Positions 52,165 through 60,186 of a DNA stretch of 64,000 nucleotides are shown here, one piece after another. Every line of letters starts with the position of its first letter. Position 1 is the first letter of the stretch. A program made the position numbers and the translations under genes. The stretch spans positions 1 to 64,000 of the forward strand of contig NZ_RBDY01000004.1 in assembly GCF_003626575.1 (NCBI RefSeq), given 5' to 3'. The notes under the pieces are model-generated. The model made no database searches, had not been told where the DNA came from, and worked only from the letters and a program-made list of their open reading frames with translations. The DNA is from Streptomyces radicis. GTDB taxonomy: Bacteria; Actinomycetota; Actinomycetes; Streptomycetales; Streptomycetaceae.

Positions 52165-53085
52165 GTGAGACCGATGCGCACCATCTCCCGTGGCCGGACG
52201 GCCCGTGGCCTCAGGGCCCTCGCCGTCGCCTCGGGCCTGATCGCCCTGACCGCCCTCGCCGTGCCCGGGGCCGCCCGGGCCGACTCGGCGGAGCCGTTCA
52301 GCGCGGCCCAACTCACCACCGCCGCCGAGGCCGTCGACGCGGCCGACGTGGGTGGCACCGCCTGGGCCGTCGACGAGGCCACAGGATCCGTCCACGTCCT
52401 GGTCGACGAGACCGTCGGCAAGGCGGAGATCGCGGCGATCGAGGAGAGCGCGGGAGCGCTCTCCGGCGCGCTCGACATCGAACGCACCCCCGGTACGTTC
52501 GAGCAGTACCTCCAGGGCGGTGACGCCATCTACGCGGACCTCGGGTGGCGTTGCTCGCTCGGCTTCAACGTCCGCTCCGGCAGCACGTTCTACTTCCTGA
52601 CCGCGGGCCACTGCACCGAGGACCCCTACGGCCCGACCCCGCCCTACCCGCTGTGGAGCGACGGGGTGAGCCAGATCGGCTACACCGTCAGCTCGTACTT
52701 CCCCGGTGACGACTTCGGGCTCGTGCAGTACGACCCGCAGCCGGCGTCCGTGCCGAGCACGGTGCTCGGCGGCGGCACCATCACCGCGTTCGCCGACCCC
52801 GCGGTCGGCCAGGCGGTCTGCCGCAGCGGCAGCACCACCGGCGTGTGGTGCGGCAGCGTCACCGGCCTCGGCTACACCGTCGACTACGGCGGCGGTGACG
52901 TGGTCTACGACATGATCATGACCAACGTCTGCGCCGAGCCCGGCGACAGCGGCGGCCCGCTCTGGTACGGCAGCGTGGGCTACGGCCTGACCTCCGGCGG
53001 CAGCGGCAACTGCTCCTCCGGCGGCACGACGTTCTACCAGCGGGTCACGGAGGCGGCCGCCGTCTCCGGGGTGACGCTGCCCTGA
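52165..53085 (+). CDS. streptogrisin-type secreted S1 serine protease
   Basis: A 306-residue preproprotease. Signal peptide to about residue 40 (twin Arg regions, hydrophobic [20 protein letters not shown]), propeptide to about 110, then the chymotrypsin-fold domain. The catalytic triad is His in FLTAGHCT, Asp in [10 protein letters not shown] and Ser in [10 protein letters not shown]. Cys pairs (WRCSLGF...GHC, AVCRSG...WCGS, VCAEP...GNC) form disulphides. GTG 52165 has a GGGAGG ribosome site. It is likely autoprocessed after export and feeds on extracellular protein. Confidence 0.93.
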   Translation: MRPMRTISRGRTARGLRALAVASGLIALTALAVPGAARADSAEPFSAAQLTTAAEAVDAADVGGTAWAVDEATGSVHVLVDETVGKAEIAAIEESAGALSGALDIERTPGTFEQYLQGGDAIYADLGWRCSLGFNVRSGSTFYFLTAGHCTEDPYGPTPPYPLWSDGVSQIGYTVSSYFPGDDFGLVQYDPQPASVPSTVLGGGTITAFADPAVGQAVCRSGSTTGVWCGSVTGLGYTVDYGGGDVVYDMIMTNVCAEPGDSGGPLWYGSVGYGLTSGGSGNCSSGGTTFYQRVTEAAAVSGVTLP

Positions 53086-53183
53086 CCAGGCGCGTCCGCC
53101 GAACTCTCGTGTGTCGGCCGCGCGTTGAACGCTGAGCACTGAGCGCTGAACGTTGGAACGCTGAACGCCGACGCACACCCACG

Positions 53184-53212
53184 GTCCCCGCCCGGAGCCA
53201 CCGGGCGGGGAC
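53184..53212 (+). terminator. hairpin after the protease gene
   Basis: GTCCCCGCCCGG (53184-53195) and CCGGGCGGGGAC (53201-53212) pair perfectly around AGCCA. No T-run follows. It is preceded by short degenerate repeats of GAACGCTGA. Confidence 0.6.
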
Positions 53213-53330
53213 TTCGCGCGTCCGGCGCCGATGTCCGGCAACGGTCCTCGACAGGCCGCCAGGACGGGAATCCACTCATCCGGACATCACGTGCCGACAC
53301 ACCACGTAGCGAAACATCAGCGCGGAACGG

Positions 53331-53737
53331 GGCCTGACGTTCCTCGGCCGTGCCGACCGGGGTGTCACCGAGGCGTATACGACGACCACGGGCAAGCGGC
53401 GGCACGTCCAAGGCCCCATGAACGAGGCCGTGTTCGCCTTCCGGGCGAGGGCGCGGTGCGCCTCGACCTCGTCGTCCGCGTCGCCCGCGACGGGGTCGCC
53501 TTCCGCTACGAGCTGCCCGAATCGGCGGGCGCCGTCGTCACCGGCGAGGCCACCGCGTTCACGCGGGACGCGGCGCTGGCCCGGCGCGCCGGTGAACGGT
53601 GGTTCGTGGGCGGGATCCACGCGGGCCCCGCGGCCGTCGCGGAGGTGGACCTCGGGCGGCTCGGTGGCTCGGGAGTTCTCCTGGTGGAGCTGGTCACCGT
53701 CGGGCCCGACGGGCGCGAGACCTGCGACGAACACTGA
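53331..53737 (+). pseudogene. GH97 glycosidase relic
   Basis: Pieces of a GH97-type alpha-glucosidase are recognisable. ADRGVTEAYTTTTGKRRHVQ and GPMNEAVFAF come from the N-terminal beta-sandwich in one frame. After a frameshift near 53450, LDLVVRVARDGVAFRYELPE then TGEATAF follows. The text then jumps to GERWFVGGIHAGPAAVAEVD, which belongs to the C-terminal domain. The catalytic barrel, several hundred residues, is missing. The gene is dead. Its neighbourhood with other glycosidases suggests it once belonged to the same polysaccharide-use set. Confidence 0.6.
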
Positions 53738-53800
53738 CCGGCGCGCGCCCCCCAACTCCCCCTCGGGGCCACCTCGGCACGCCCCATACACTCCGGAAGA

Positions 53801-53823
53801 CTTCCGATAATTTTCGGCAACTG
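53801..53823. promoter_or_regulatory. repeated motif upstream of the xylanase, copy 1
   Basis: The 23-base block starts CTTCCGATAATTTTC and ends GGCAACTG. It is similar to the block at 53941-53964 (CTTCCG at one end, GGGAACTG at the other). It includes the near-palindrome CCGATAATTTTCGG. A candidate regulatory site for the xylanase; the regulator is unknown. Confidence 0.4.
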
Positions 53824-53940
53824 CGGCCGTGATCACGCCCGTTGAGCCGATAACCCATCGACCGTTCGCCGATTCAACGCGGGATGCACGGCGTTGACCA
53901 GTCATCATGTCTTTCGGGGAGACCTCAGGCCAGGAGGATG

Positions 53941-53993
53941 CTTCCGGAATACTTGCGGGAACTGTTGACAAGTCACGGGGCCGGTCCAACACT
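53941..53993 (+). promoter_or_regulatory. putative xylanase promoter with adjoining motif copy 2
   Basis: The block CTTCCGGAATACTTGCGG..GAACTG (53941-53964) directly abuts a TTGACA -35 box (53965-53970). With 17-bp spacing a weak AACACT -10 follows (53988-53993). This would give a leader of about 200 bases before the xylanase start. Assigned from position and motif. Confidence 0.4.
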
Positions 53994-54197
53994 GCTGCCA
54001 TCGACAGACCCGCACCACTGTCGGTCCGGGCCGCCCCTTGTGACCCGGCTCTCCGGCGTCGACCGCGCACGACGACCGGCACACCGCCGCGGCGTTGGAC
54101 GACGCCGACGCGCGGTTGAGCGCCACCCCCCACCGACAGGCCCCTCCGGGGCCATATCGCGCTGCCTGGCCTCCGCCAGCCGCCATGAGGAGGAAGC

Positions 54198-54884
54198 ATG
54201 GAGATGGACAACGCCCCCGCCCGTTCGCTCAGTCGAAGGGGCTTCGTCGGCGGTGCCGGCGCCTTGGCGCTCGGCGCCTCCGCGCTCGTGGTCCCCGGCA
54301 TCGCCCGTGCCCAGGAGACCATCACCCAGAACCAGACCGGCGTCCACAACGGGTACTACTACTCGTTCTGGACCGACGCCCAGGGAACCGTCTCCATGAC
54401 CCTGGGCTCCGGTGGCAACTACGGCACGTCGTGGCGCAACACCGGGAACTTCGTCTGCGGCAAGGGCTGGAGCAACGGCAGCCGCCGCAACGTCAACTAC
54501 TCGGGCAGCTTCAGCCCGTCCGGCAACGGCTACCTGTGCCTCTACGGCTGGACGTCCAACCCCCTCGTCGAGTACTACATCGTCGACAACTGGGGCACCT
54601 ACCGGCCCACGGGCGAGCACCGTGGCACGGTCAACGCGGACGGCGGCACGTTCGACATCTACCGCACGATGCGTTACAACGCCCCGTCCGTCGAGGGCAC
54701 CAGGACGTTCCCCCAGTTCTGGAGCGTCCGGCAGTCGAAGAAGACGGGCGGGACCATCAACACCGGCACGCACTTCGACGCGTGGTCCCGCGCCGGGATG
54801 GGCCTGGGCAACTTCAGCTACTACATGATCCTCGCGACCGAGGGCTACCAGAGCAGCGGCAGCTCCAACCTCAACGTGAGCTGA
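54198..54884 (+). CDS. GH11 endo-1,4-beta-xylanase
   Basis: A 228-residue secreted xylanase. The N-terminus carries a Tat-type signal ([20 protein letters not shown]), cleaved near IARAQ. The mature beta-jelly-roll has [15 protein letters not shown], the nucleophile Glu in [12 protein letters not shown], the acid/base Glu in [12 protein letters not shown], and the thumb region around [11 protein letters not shown]. There is no binding module. ATG 54198 has a GAGGAGGAAG ribosome site. A terminator hairpin follows, then the GGAGAGCGCTCTCC array. It hydrolyses beta-1,4-xylan outside the cell. Confidence 0.94.
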   Translation: MEMDNAPARSLSRRGFVGGAGALALGASALVVPGIARAQETITQNQTGVHNGYYYSFWTDAQGTVSMTLGSGGNYGTSWRNTGNFVCGKGWSNGSRRNVNYSGSFSPSGNGYLCLYGWTSNPLVEYYIVDNWGTYRPTGEHRGTVNADGGTFDIYRTMRYNAPSVEGTRTFPQFWSVRQSKKTGGTINTGTHFDAWSRAGMGLGNFSYYMILATEGYQSSGSSNLNVS

Positions 54885-54898
54885 CCGAAGGCCCCTGT

Positions 54899-54920
54899 CC
54901 CCCGCCCGGCCGGGCGGGGG
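54899..54920 (+). terminator. xylanase terminator hairpin
   Basis: CCCCCGCCCGG (54899-54909) is followed directly by its inverse CCGGGCGGGGG (54910-54920), a perfect GC-rich inverted repeat just after the xylanase stop. Confidence 0.6.
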
Positions 54921-54935
54921 ATGGGGGTGGGTGGG

Positions 54936-55053
54936 GGAGAGCGCTCTCCTCGATCGGCCGGGGAGAGCGCTCTCCCCCATATGGCGTTGGGGAGCGCTCT
55001 CCGACCGGGAGAGCGATTTCCGGTGGGGGCCGAGAGCCGGGAGAGCGCTCTCC
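54936..55053. promoter_or_regulatory. array of five GGAGAGCGCTCTCC operator-like palindromes
   Basis: Copies lie at 54936-54949, 54962-54975 and 55040-55053 (all perfect), 54989-55002 (one change) and 55008-55021 (two changes). Starts are 26, 27, 19 and 32 bp apart. The palindrome also lies 32 bp before the lacI-type gene at 58134 and 83 bp before the GH2-like gene, so it is probably the LacI operator. The array sits between the 3' ends of two convergent genes, where no promoter is expected. Confidence 0.8.
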
Positions 55054-55064
55054 ACCGCCCCCTT

Positions 55065-56846
55065 TCAGGAGCGGTAGACGCCGAACTCGTAGAGGGAGTA
55101 GCCCCATCCGGTGCCGCGCGCCGTGCCCAGCACGCGCACGTGGCGGCCCGACCCCGAGACCGCGAACGTCTCGGCGCCGCCCTGGCCCTCGGTCACCTCG
55201 TGGAGGGTGCGCCAGTCGGTGCCGTTGTCCGAGATCTGCACCTGGTACGAGCGCGCGTGAGCGCTCTCCCACACCAGCTGCACATGGTCGACGTCCGTCA
55301 CCTCGCCCAGGTCGACCTGGATCCACTGCGGATCGCTCCAGTCGCTGGCCCAGCGGGTCTCCATGCTGGCGTCGGTGGCGTACGAGGGGAGGAACGGCGC
55401 GCCGTCGCCCTGTGCCTGGTACGACGAGGCGGTGGTGGGTTTGCCCTCGGCGATGTCCGTGCCGGGGACCGTCGGCGGCACGACCCGGATCGAGGTGGTC
55501 TCGATGCCGACGTTGCCCTGGCCGTCCCTCGCGAACAGGTAGACCTTCCATGTGCCGGGTCGGCTCGGCGCGGTCACCTCGAGCGTTGCTTCCCCGGTCC
55601 TGGTGGCCTGCGCGGGCACCAACGCCCCGTTCCCGTCGACGTACTTGCCGCTCAGCATCGCCTCGTAGGTGAGGGCGTCACCGTCGGGGTCCGTGACGGT
55701 GACGCCCAGGGTGAACGGCTGTCCCGCGGGCACGGCCGTCCGGTCCCCGCCGACCGTCAAGTCCCGTATCTCGGGCGGGGAGTTGCCGGGCGCCGCGCCG
55801 CCGAACAGCTCGGCCACCTCGTAGTAGGCCAGGCGCCGCTCGCCGCCGGGGAGCAGGTTGAACCACACCCCGCCGAAGTCCTCCTCGAGGCCGTAGTGGA
55901 ACAGCGTGCCGCCCAGCGCCACGCCCTCGTGGCCCATCAGGCACTCCCACGCCTGCCGGTAGCCGTCCCGCTTCTCGATGTCGGTCGGCTCGTCGGGCAC
56001 GCCGTTGACGTCGTCGGCGACCTCCCACTCACCGGCCGGGCCGCCCTCGGTGAGGATGTAGGGCCGGTCGTAGCCGCCCTGGGTCCAGGTCTCCTGGATG
56101 TTGCACACGTCGCCGTAGGAGTTGACGGCGAGCAGGTCGAGGGCGGGCGCGTGCTCCTGGTAGTAGGGCCACGCCCCGGTCCAGGCGTCGGTGGAGGTGA
56201 CGGGGTGGTCGGGGTCGACGGCGTGGATCTCCTCGGCGGCCTGGTTGACGAACTGGGCGTAGGCGTCCCGCTGTTCCTCGAGCGCCGTGCCCGAGTAGCA
56301 GTTCTGGAGGCCGAGCAGGGACTCGTTGCCGACGTTCCACATGAGCACGCCGGGGTGGTCCCGGTAGGCGGTGACCCACTGGTTCATCGCGGCCAACTGC
56401 TCGCCCTTGTAGTCGTGGTCGTTGACATAGTCCACGCAGCCGCCGCTGCCCGGGCCGCCGCCGGGCTGGAGCCAGAAGCCCGCGATGACGCGGACGCCGT
56501 TGGCCGCCGCCGCGTCGAGCAGCGGCGCGGTGGTGGCGTCGGTGCCCCATGTGCGGACGGTGTTGACGCCGAGGGAGGCCACGTCCGGCATGTACTGGGC
56601 GGCCTGCGCGACCGGCGGGCCCCAGGTCAGGCCCTCGACGGTGTACGGCTCGCCGTCCACCGTCAACTGCCAGTCTCCCTGGCCGCCGGTGACCTCGACC
56701 ACGCCGCCTTGGGAGAGCGGTTGCCGAGGGGCGGCGGCCGCCGTGGGGTGGGCCAGCATGAGGGTGCTGGCCAGCAGGGTGAACACCGCGGCGCCGAGGG
56801 TCAGGGAACGGACCCGGCCCGCCATGGTGCGACTGAGGCTGAACAC
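55065..56846 (-). CDS. secreted GH2-like glycosidase with C-terminal discoidin domain
   Basis: A 593-residue exported enzyme. Signal peptide at about 1-37 (LTLGAAVFTLLASTLMLAHP). A TIM-barrel of the GH2/clan A type follows, with acid/base Glu in LMWNVGNESLLG and nucleophile Glu in YILTEGGPAGEWE. Next is an Ig-like domain (PPEIRDLTVGGDR ... GVTVTDPDGDAL), then an F5/8-type carbohydrate-binding domain (SYATDASMETRWASDWSDPQ, WIQVDLGEVTDVDHVQLVWE). Exact substrate is uncertain; beta-glucan or mannan is possible. GTG 56846 follows AAGGAGAAG. A perfect LacI-type operator is 83 bp upstream. Confidence 0.83.
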   Translation of the reverse strand: MFSLSRTMAGRVRSLTLGAAVFTLLASTLMLAHPTAAAAPRQPLSQGGVVEVTGGQGDWQLTVDGEPYTVEGLTWGPPVAQAAQYMPDVASLGVNTVRTWGTDATTAPLLDAAAANGVRVIAGFWLQPGGGPGSGGCVDYVNDHDYKGEQLAAMNQWVTAYRDHPGVLMWNVGNESLLGLQNCYSGTALEEQRDAYAQFVNQAAEEIHAVDPDHPVTSTDAWTGAWPYYQEHAPALDLLAVNSYGDVCNIQETWTQGGYDRPYILTEGGPAGEWEVADDVNGVPDEPTDIEKRDGYRQAWECLMGHEGVALGGTLFHYGLEEDFGGVWFNLLPGGERRLAYYEVAELFGGAAPGNSPPEIRDLTVGGDRTAVPAGQPFTLGVTVTDPDGDALTYEAMLSGKYVDGNGALVPAQATRTGEATLEVTAPSRPGTWKVYLFARDGQGNVGIETTSIRVVPPTVPGTDIAEGKPTTASSYQAQGDGAPFLPSYATDASMETRWASDWSDPQWIQVDLGEVTDVDHVQLVWESAHARSYQVQISDNGTDWRTLHEVTEGQGGAETFAVSGSGRHVRVLGTARGTGWGYSLYEFGVYRS

Positions 56847-56928
56847 GACTTCTCCTTCGCATGGGGGTGGCGGCCACGCCACGCCGGTGCGGGAACGGCG
56901 CGCCGCGCGGGGAGTTGGAGAGGTGCTG

Positions 56929-56942
56929 GGAGAGCGCTCTCC
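56929..56942. promoter_or_regulatory. LacI-type operator upstream of the GH2-like gene
   Basis: Perfect GGAGAGCGCTCTCC, 83 bp before the GTG start of the minus-strand glycosidase, within its promoter region. It is the same box as at 58166 in front of the LacI gene. Confidence 0.75.
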
Positions 56943-57093
56943 GAGGAGAGTCGCGCCCGGTGCGGCGGGTGTCAACGCCCGTGACACGGTTCCGGTCCGT
57001 TTCCCGACGCCCGGCGGTCGGCCGGGCGTCGGGGAACAGGTGGGAAGCAGGTGGACAACCAAGTGGACAAGCAAGTAGACGAGTCGGCGGGGA

Positions 57094-58134
57094 TCAGGCC
57101 GACTGCCTGCGCACCAGGGTCGGCTCGAAGATGACGGAGGAGGGCCCGGCTTCCGGGCGTTCGAGGTGGTCGAGCAGGAGGCGGGCCATCTCGGCGGCCA
57201 TGTCCTCGACCGGCTGGCGGACCGTGGTCAACGCCGGTCGACTCGCCGTCGCCGCGCTGCTGTCGTCGAACCCCACGACCGCCACGTCCTCCGGCACCCG
57301 CTTGCCGTGCTCGCGCAGGACATGGACGGCGCCCTGCCCCATCAGGTCATTGGCGGCGAACACCGCGTCGAGCTTCGGGTTCTCGGCCAGCAGCGCCTTC
57401 ATGCCCCATTCGCCGCTCTCCTGCGTGAAGCGCCCCACATGCACCGGCACATACGGCTGCCCGTGGCGTGCCGCGGCCTCGCGGAACCCCGCGAGCCGCT
57501 CCTGGCTCGCCATCACGTCGAACGGCCCCGAGATGGCGGTCAGGAACCGACGGCCGATGCTCACCAGGTGCTCGGCGGCGATCCGCCCCCCGTCGTAGTG
57601 GGCCAGGTCGACGAAACTCACCCGCTGGGGCCCGGGTGGCCGGGCGAACACGACGGTGGGCAGCTGGGCTTCCAGCAGGTCCAACGGCAGCGTGTCGGCC
57701 GAGTGCGTGGACACCAGCAGCGCCCCGTCGGCCGTTCCCCGCCGCAGGTCGGCCACGACCTGGTCGCGTGAGTCGGTCGAGTCGGCGAGCATCACCACGG
57801 GGTGGATGCCCAGCGGGCGCAGGAAGTTGACGACGCCGGTGGCGACGCGGCCGAAGAACGGGTCGGTGAGCAACTGCTCGTCACTGTCGCCGTCCTCGCC
57901 CGCGCCCGAGACGACGAGCGCGACGGCGCCCGCGCGCCTGGTGACCAGCGAACGGGCGGCGCGGTTGGGCACATACCCGGTCTCCTCGATGGCCTGGCGC
58001 ACCACCGCCTGTATCAACGGATCGACGTTGCGGATCTGGTTGATCACCCGGGAGACGGTGGCCCGGGAAACACCCGCTGCTCGTGCCACGTCCTCGAGCG
58101 TGGGGGAAGGTCTGGGAGACGGCCGGTCGCTCAT
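57094..58134 (-). CDS. LacI family repressor
   Basis: A 346-residue repressor. Residues 8-60 form the helix-turn-helix and hinge (TLEDVARAAGVSRATVSRVI, then NRAARSLVTRRAGAVALVVS). The periplasmic-binding-protein-like sensor follows (DGALLVSTHSADTLPLDLLE, FAANDLMGQGAVHVL, VAVVGFDDSSAAT). It probably senses an oligosaccharide released by the neighbouring glycosidases. A GGAGAGCGCTCTCC box is 32 bp upstream of its start (autoregulation); the same box precedes the GH2-like gene immediately downstream on the same strand. Confidence 0.93.
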   Translation of the reverse strand: MSDRPSPRPSPTLEDVARAAGVSRATVSRVINQIRNVDPLIQAVVRQAIEETGYVPNRAARSLVTRRAGAVALVVSGAGEDGDSDEQLLTDPFFGRVATGVVNFLRPLGIHPVVMLADSTDSRDQVVADLRRGTADGALLVSTHSADTLPLDLLEAQLPTVVFARPPGPQRVSFVDLAHYDGGRIAAEHLVSIGRRFLTAISGPFDVMASQERLAGFREAAARHGQPYVPVHVGRFTQESGEWGMKALLAENPKLDAVFAANDLMGQGAVHVLREHGKRVPEDVAVVGFDDSSAATASRPALTTVRQPVEDMAAEMARLLLDHLERPEAGPSSVIFEPTLVRRQSA

Positions 58135-58165
58135 CCGGCCTTTATAGCAGCTCGCGTAAGAGCGC

Positions 58166-58179
58166 GGAGAGCGCTCTCC
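58166..58179. promoter_or_regulatory. LacI autoregulatory operator
   Basis: Perfect GGAGAGCGCTCTCC between the divergent lacI-type and merR-type genes, 32 bp from the lacI start. It lies 36 bp upstream of the separate MerR promoter. Confidence 0.75.
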
Positions 58180-58214
58180 AAGGCTCTTGCGTCAGGTTTC
58201 CCAGCCTCGGCGAC

Positions 58215-58246
58215 TTGACCTTCGAGCCATGTCGAAGGTTTACGGT
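58215..58246 (+). promoter_or_regulatory. MerR-type promoter/operator
   Basis: A TTGACC -35 (58215-58220) and TACGGT -10 (58241-58246) are separated by 20 bp, the overlong spacing of MerR-activated promoters. The spacer contains the perfect inverted repeat ACCTTCGA (58218-58225)-GCCATG-TCGAAGGT (58232-58239). The predicted start coincides with the MerR ATG, so the mRNA is probably leaderless. Confidence 0.75.
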
Positions 58247-58253
58247 CGTCGGC

Positions 58254-59009
58254 ATGAGCGCGATGCGGATCTCCCAGCTAACCGAACGCACCGGCGTTCC
58301 GGCGACCACGCTGCGGTTCTACGAGACGGCCGGGCTGCTGCCCGCCGACAGGACCGCGTCCGGCTACCGCCGCTATGGCGAAGACGCGGTGGAACGGCTG
58401 ACGTTCATCGGCGCGGCCAAGCACCTGGGGCTCGCGCTCGACGAGATCGCCGAGCTGCTCGCGGTCTGGGAGTCGGGTGCCTGCCGGGAGGTGAAGGCCG
58501 ACCTCCGGCCGAGGATCGCCGCGCGCCTGACGGCGGCGGACGAACGGGCGGCGGAACTGGCGGCGTTCACCACCACCCTGCGCGCCGCGCTCGCGCACCT
58601 GGACGCGCTGCCGGACCGCACCGGCCGTTGCGACCCACGCTGCGGCTTCCTCGCCGCCGCCCCGTCCTCCGCGGGGTCAACCGCCCCACGGCCGGGGCCC
58701 GTTGAGGCGGAGCGGTGGCGTTCGGCGCCGGTGGCCTGCTCGTTGAGCGCCGAGGAGGCCGTCGAACGCGTCACCGCATGGCACCGGATCCTGAACGGCG
58801 CCCGCCGCCGCGAGATCCCCGAAGGGCTGCGGCTGACGCTGCCGTCCGCGCGCGCCGCCGCGGTGGCCGAGCTCGCCGCGGCCGAACAGCACTGCTGCGC
58901 GTTCCTCGACTTCCGCCTCCACCTCGAAGGCCCCGACCTCCACCTGGAGGTGCGCGCCCCGGCCGAGGGCGCGGGGCTGCTGGCCGAGCTGTTCGCCGAA
59001 GCCGCCTGA
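58254..59009 (+). CDS. MerR family regulator with C-terminal Cys-rich domain
   Basis: A 251-residue regulator. Winged helix at 4-75 ([20 protein letters not shown], then [14 protein letters not shown] and [13 protein letters not shown]). A dimer helix to about 125 is followed by GRCDPRCGF with two Cys. An additional domain (about 160-250) has the Cys pair [13 protein letters not shown]. The Cys set suggests metal or thiol sensing. It is autoregulated through the operator just upstream. The YnfA-type gene follows 52 bp later. The exact inducer is unknown. Confidence 0.87.
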   Translation: MSAMRISQLTERTGVPATTLRFYETAGLLPADRTASGYRRYGEDAVERLTFIGAAKHLGLALDEIAELLAVWESGACREVKADLRPRIAARLTAADERAAELAAFTTTLRAALAHLDALPDRTGRCDPRCGFLAAAPSSAGSTAPRPGPVEAERWRSAPVACSLSAEEAVERVTAWHRILNGARRREIPEGLRLTLPSARAAAVAELAAAEQHCCAFLDFRLHLEGPDLHLEVRAPAEGAGLLAELFAEAA

Positions 59010-59061
59010 CGCCCAGCGTTCCCCTCGTTTCCCACCCCCTCCTGGAAGGACCCCATCTCCC

Positions 59062-59397
59062 GTGCTGGTCGCCCGTTCCATCGCCCTGTTCGCCGTCGCC
59101 GCGCTGTTCGAGATCGGGGGTGCCTGGCTGGTGTGGCAGGGCATCCGCGAGCACCGCGGCTGGGTCTGGATCGGCGCGGGCGTCATCGCGCTCGGGCTCT
59201 ACGGGGTGGTGGCCACCTTCCAGACGGACGACAACTTCGGCCGCATCCTCGCCGCCTACGGCGGGATCTTCGTGGCCGGGTCGATCGCCTGGGGCGTGAT
59301 CGCCGACGGCTACCGGCCCGACCGCTTCGACCTCGTCGGCGCGGCGGTCTGCCTGGCCGGGATGGCGCTGATCATGTATGCGCCTCGCGGCACCTGA
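59062..59397 (+). CDS. YnfA/UPF0060 family membrane protein
   Basis: A 111-residue protein with four hydrophobic helices and the family signature [20 protein letters not shown] ... [19 protein letters not shown]. It resembles small multidrug-resistance transporters and might export cations or metals. GTG start at 59062. It lies downstream of the MerR regulator with 52 bp spacing and is probably its target. Confidence 0.88.
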   Translation: MLVARSIALFAVAALFEIGGAWLVWQGIREHRGWVWIGAGVIALGLYGVVATFQTDDNFGRILAAYGGIFVAGSIAWGVIADGYRPDRFDLVGAAVCLAGMALIMYAPRGT

Positions 59398-59655
59398 CCG
59401 CCGCGCCGGGGATCATCGGCACGGGGTACGGGAACCTGCCCGCGGGGACGTCAACGACGATGCGGAGAGCGCTCACTTGCGGAAACGTTCACTTCCGGCC
59501 GTCGCCCTCACACCGTTGACCGCCGTCACACCGTTGACCGGGGGCAGGGGACCGGGCGGTGGCCGGGGACCGGGCAGGATCCGGGGAACGGGCGGTGGCC
59601 GTGCCGGGCGCGCCTCGACCACCGCCGACCTCAGGGGCCGACGGCGGCGCCCGGC
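59398..59655. other. short gap, degenerate operator only
   Basis: Nothing coding is supported here. It contains a weaker GGAGAGCGCTC box (59464-59474, followed by ACT) and short GC-rich direct repeats of CCGGGGACCGGGC type (59549-59600). Confidence 0.4.
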
Positions 59656-60031
59656 TCACCAGATGAGGACGCCGCCACCGATCGCCTGGGCGCGCCTGGC
59701 CGCGTCCTCGATGGCGGCGAGGCGGGCCGCGATCTGGTGGCGGTGCTCCTCGACCGTCCGGGCCGGGTCGGTGGCGGCGGCGATGTGGTCCAGATGGTCG
59801 GTGAGCAGGGCGCATTCGCCCAGGAGCACGTCAACTGATCGGGCTCGACCGCAGGTCGGCTTCGGCCAGGACCGGGAGGAACCGCGCGCCGAGCGAGCGG
59901 ACCGCGTCCGAGCCCCACACGGTCGTGCGCCAGCGCTCGAACCCCGCCAGGTCGGAGCACCCGGCCGGAACGTCGAGCACCCGGATCGCGCCGCCCGCCT
60001 CCACGACGAAGACGTCCACCGACAGACTCAT
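59656..60031 (-). pseudogene. frameshifted small conserved-type protein
   Basis: One frame gives MSLSVDVFVVEAGGAIRVLD ... RWRTTVWGSDAVRSLGARFL, PVLAEADLRSS and a stop near 59834. The continuation is in another frame from VDVLLGECALLTDHLDHIAA to IAARLAAIEDAARRAQAIGG and GVLIW (stop 59656). The two halves join in the middle as one typical streptomycete protein of about 120 residues, so a frameshift (or a small deletion) at about 59830 splits the gene. Function is unknown. It could be a sequencing error rather than decay. Confidence 0.6.
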
Positions 60032-60186
60032 GAGGGCAGTGGACCACGAGGGCCCGCGCCGCGGGAACTCATCGCGCGGCGCGGGGGATTCCCCTGGGAG
60101 AGCGCTCCACCGGACTCCACCGGGCTCCACCAGGCTCCACCGCACTCCCCCGCCGATGAACGTGGCCCACGCCGGGCCGCGCGGGC

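Noticed and set aside
54936..55053. CRISPR-like or terminator hairpins
   Set aside because: The five units are short 14-bp palindromes identical to the LacI-associated box, with irregular spacing.
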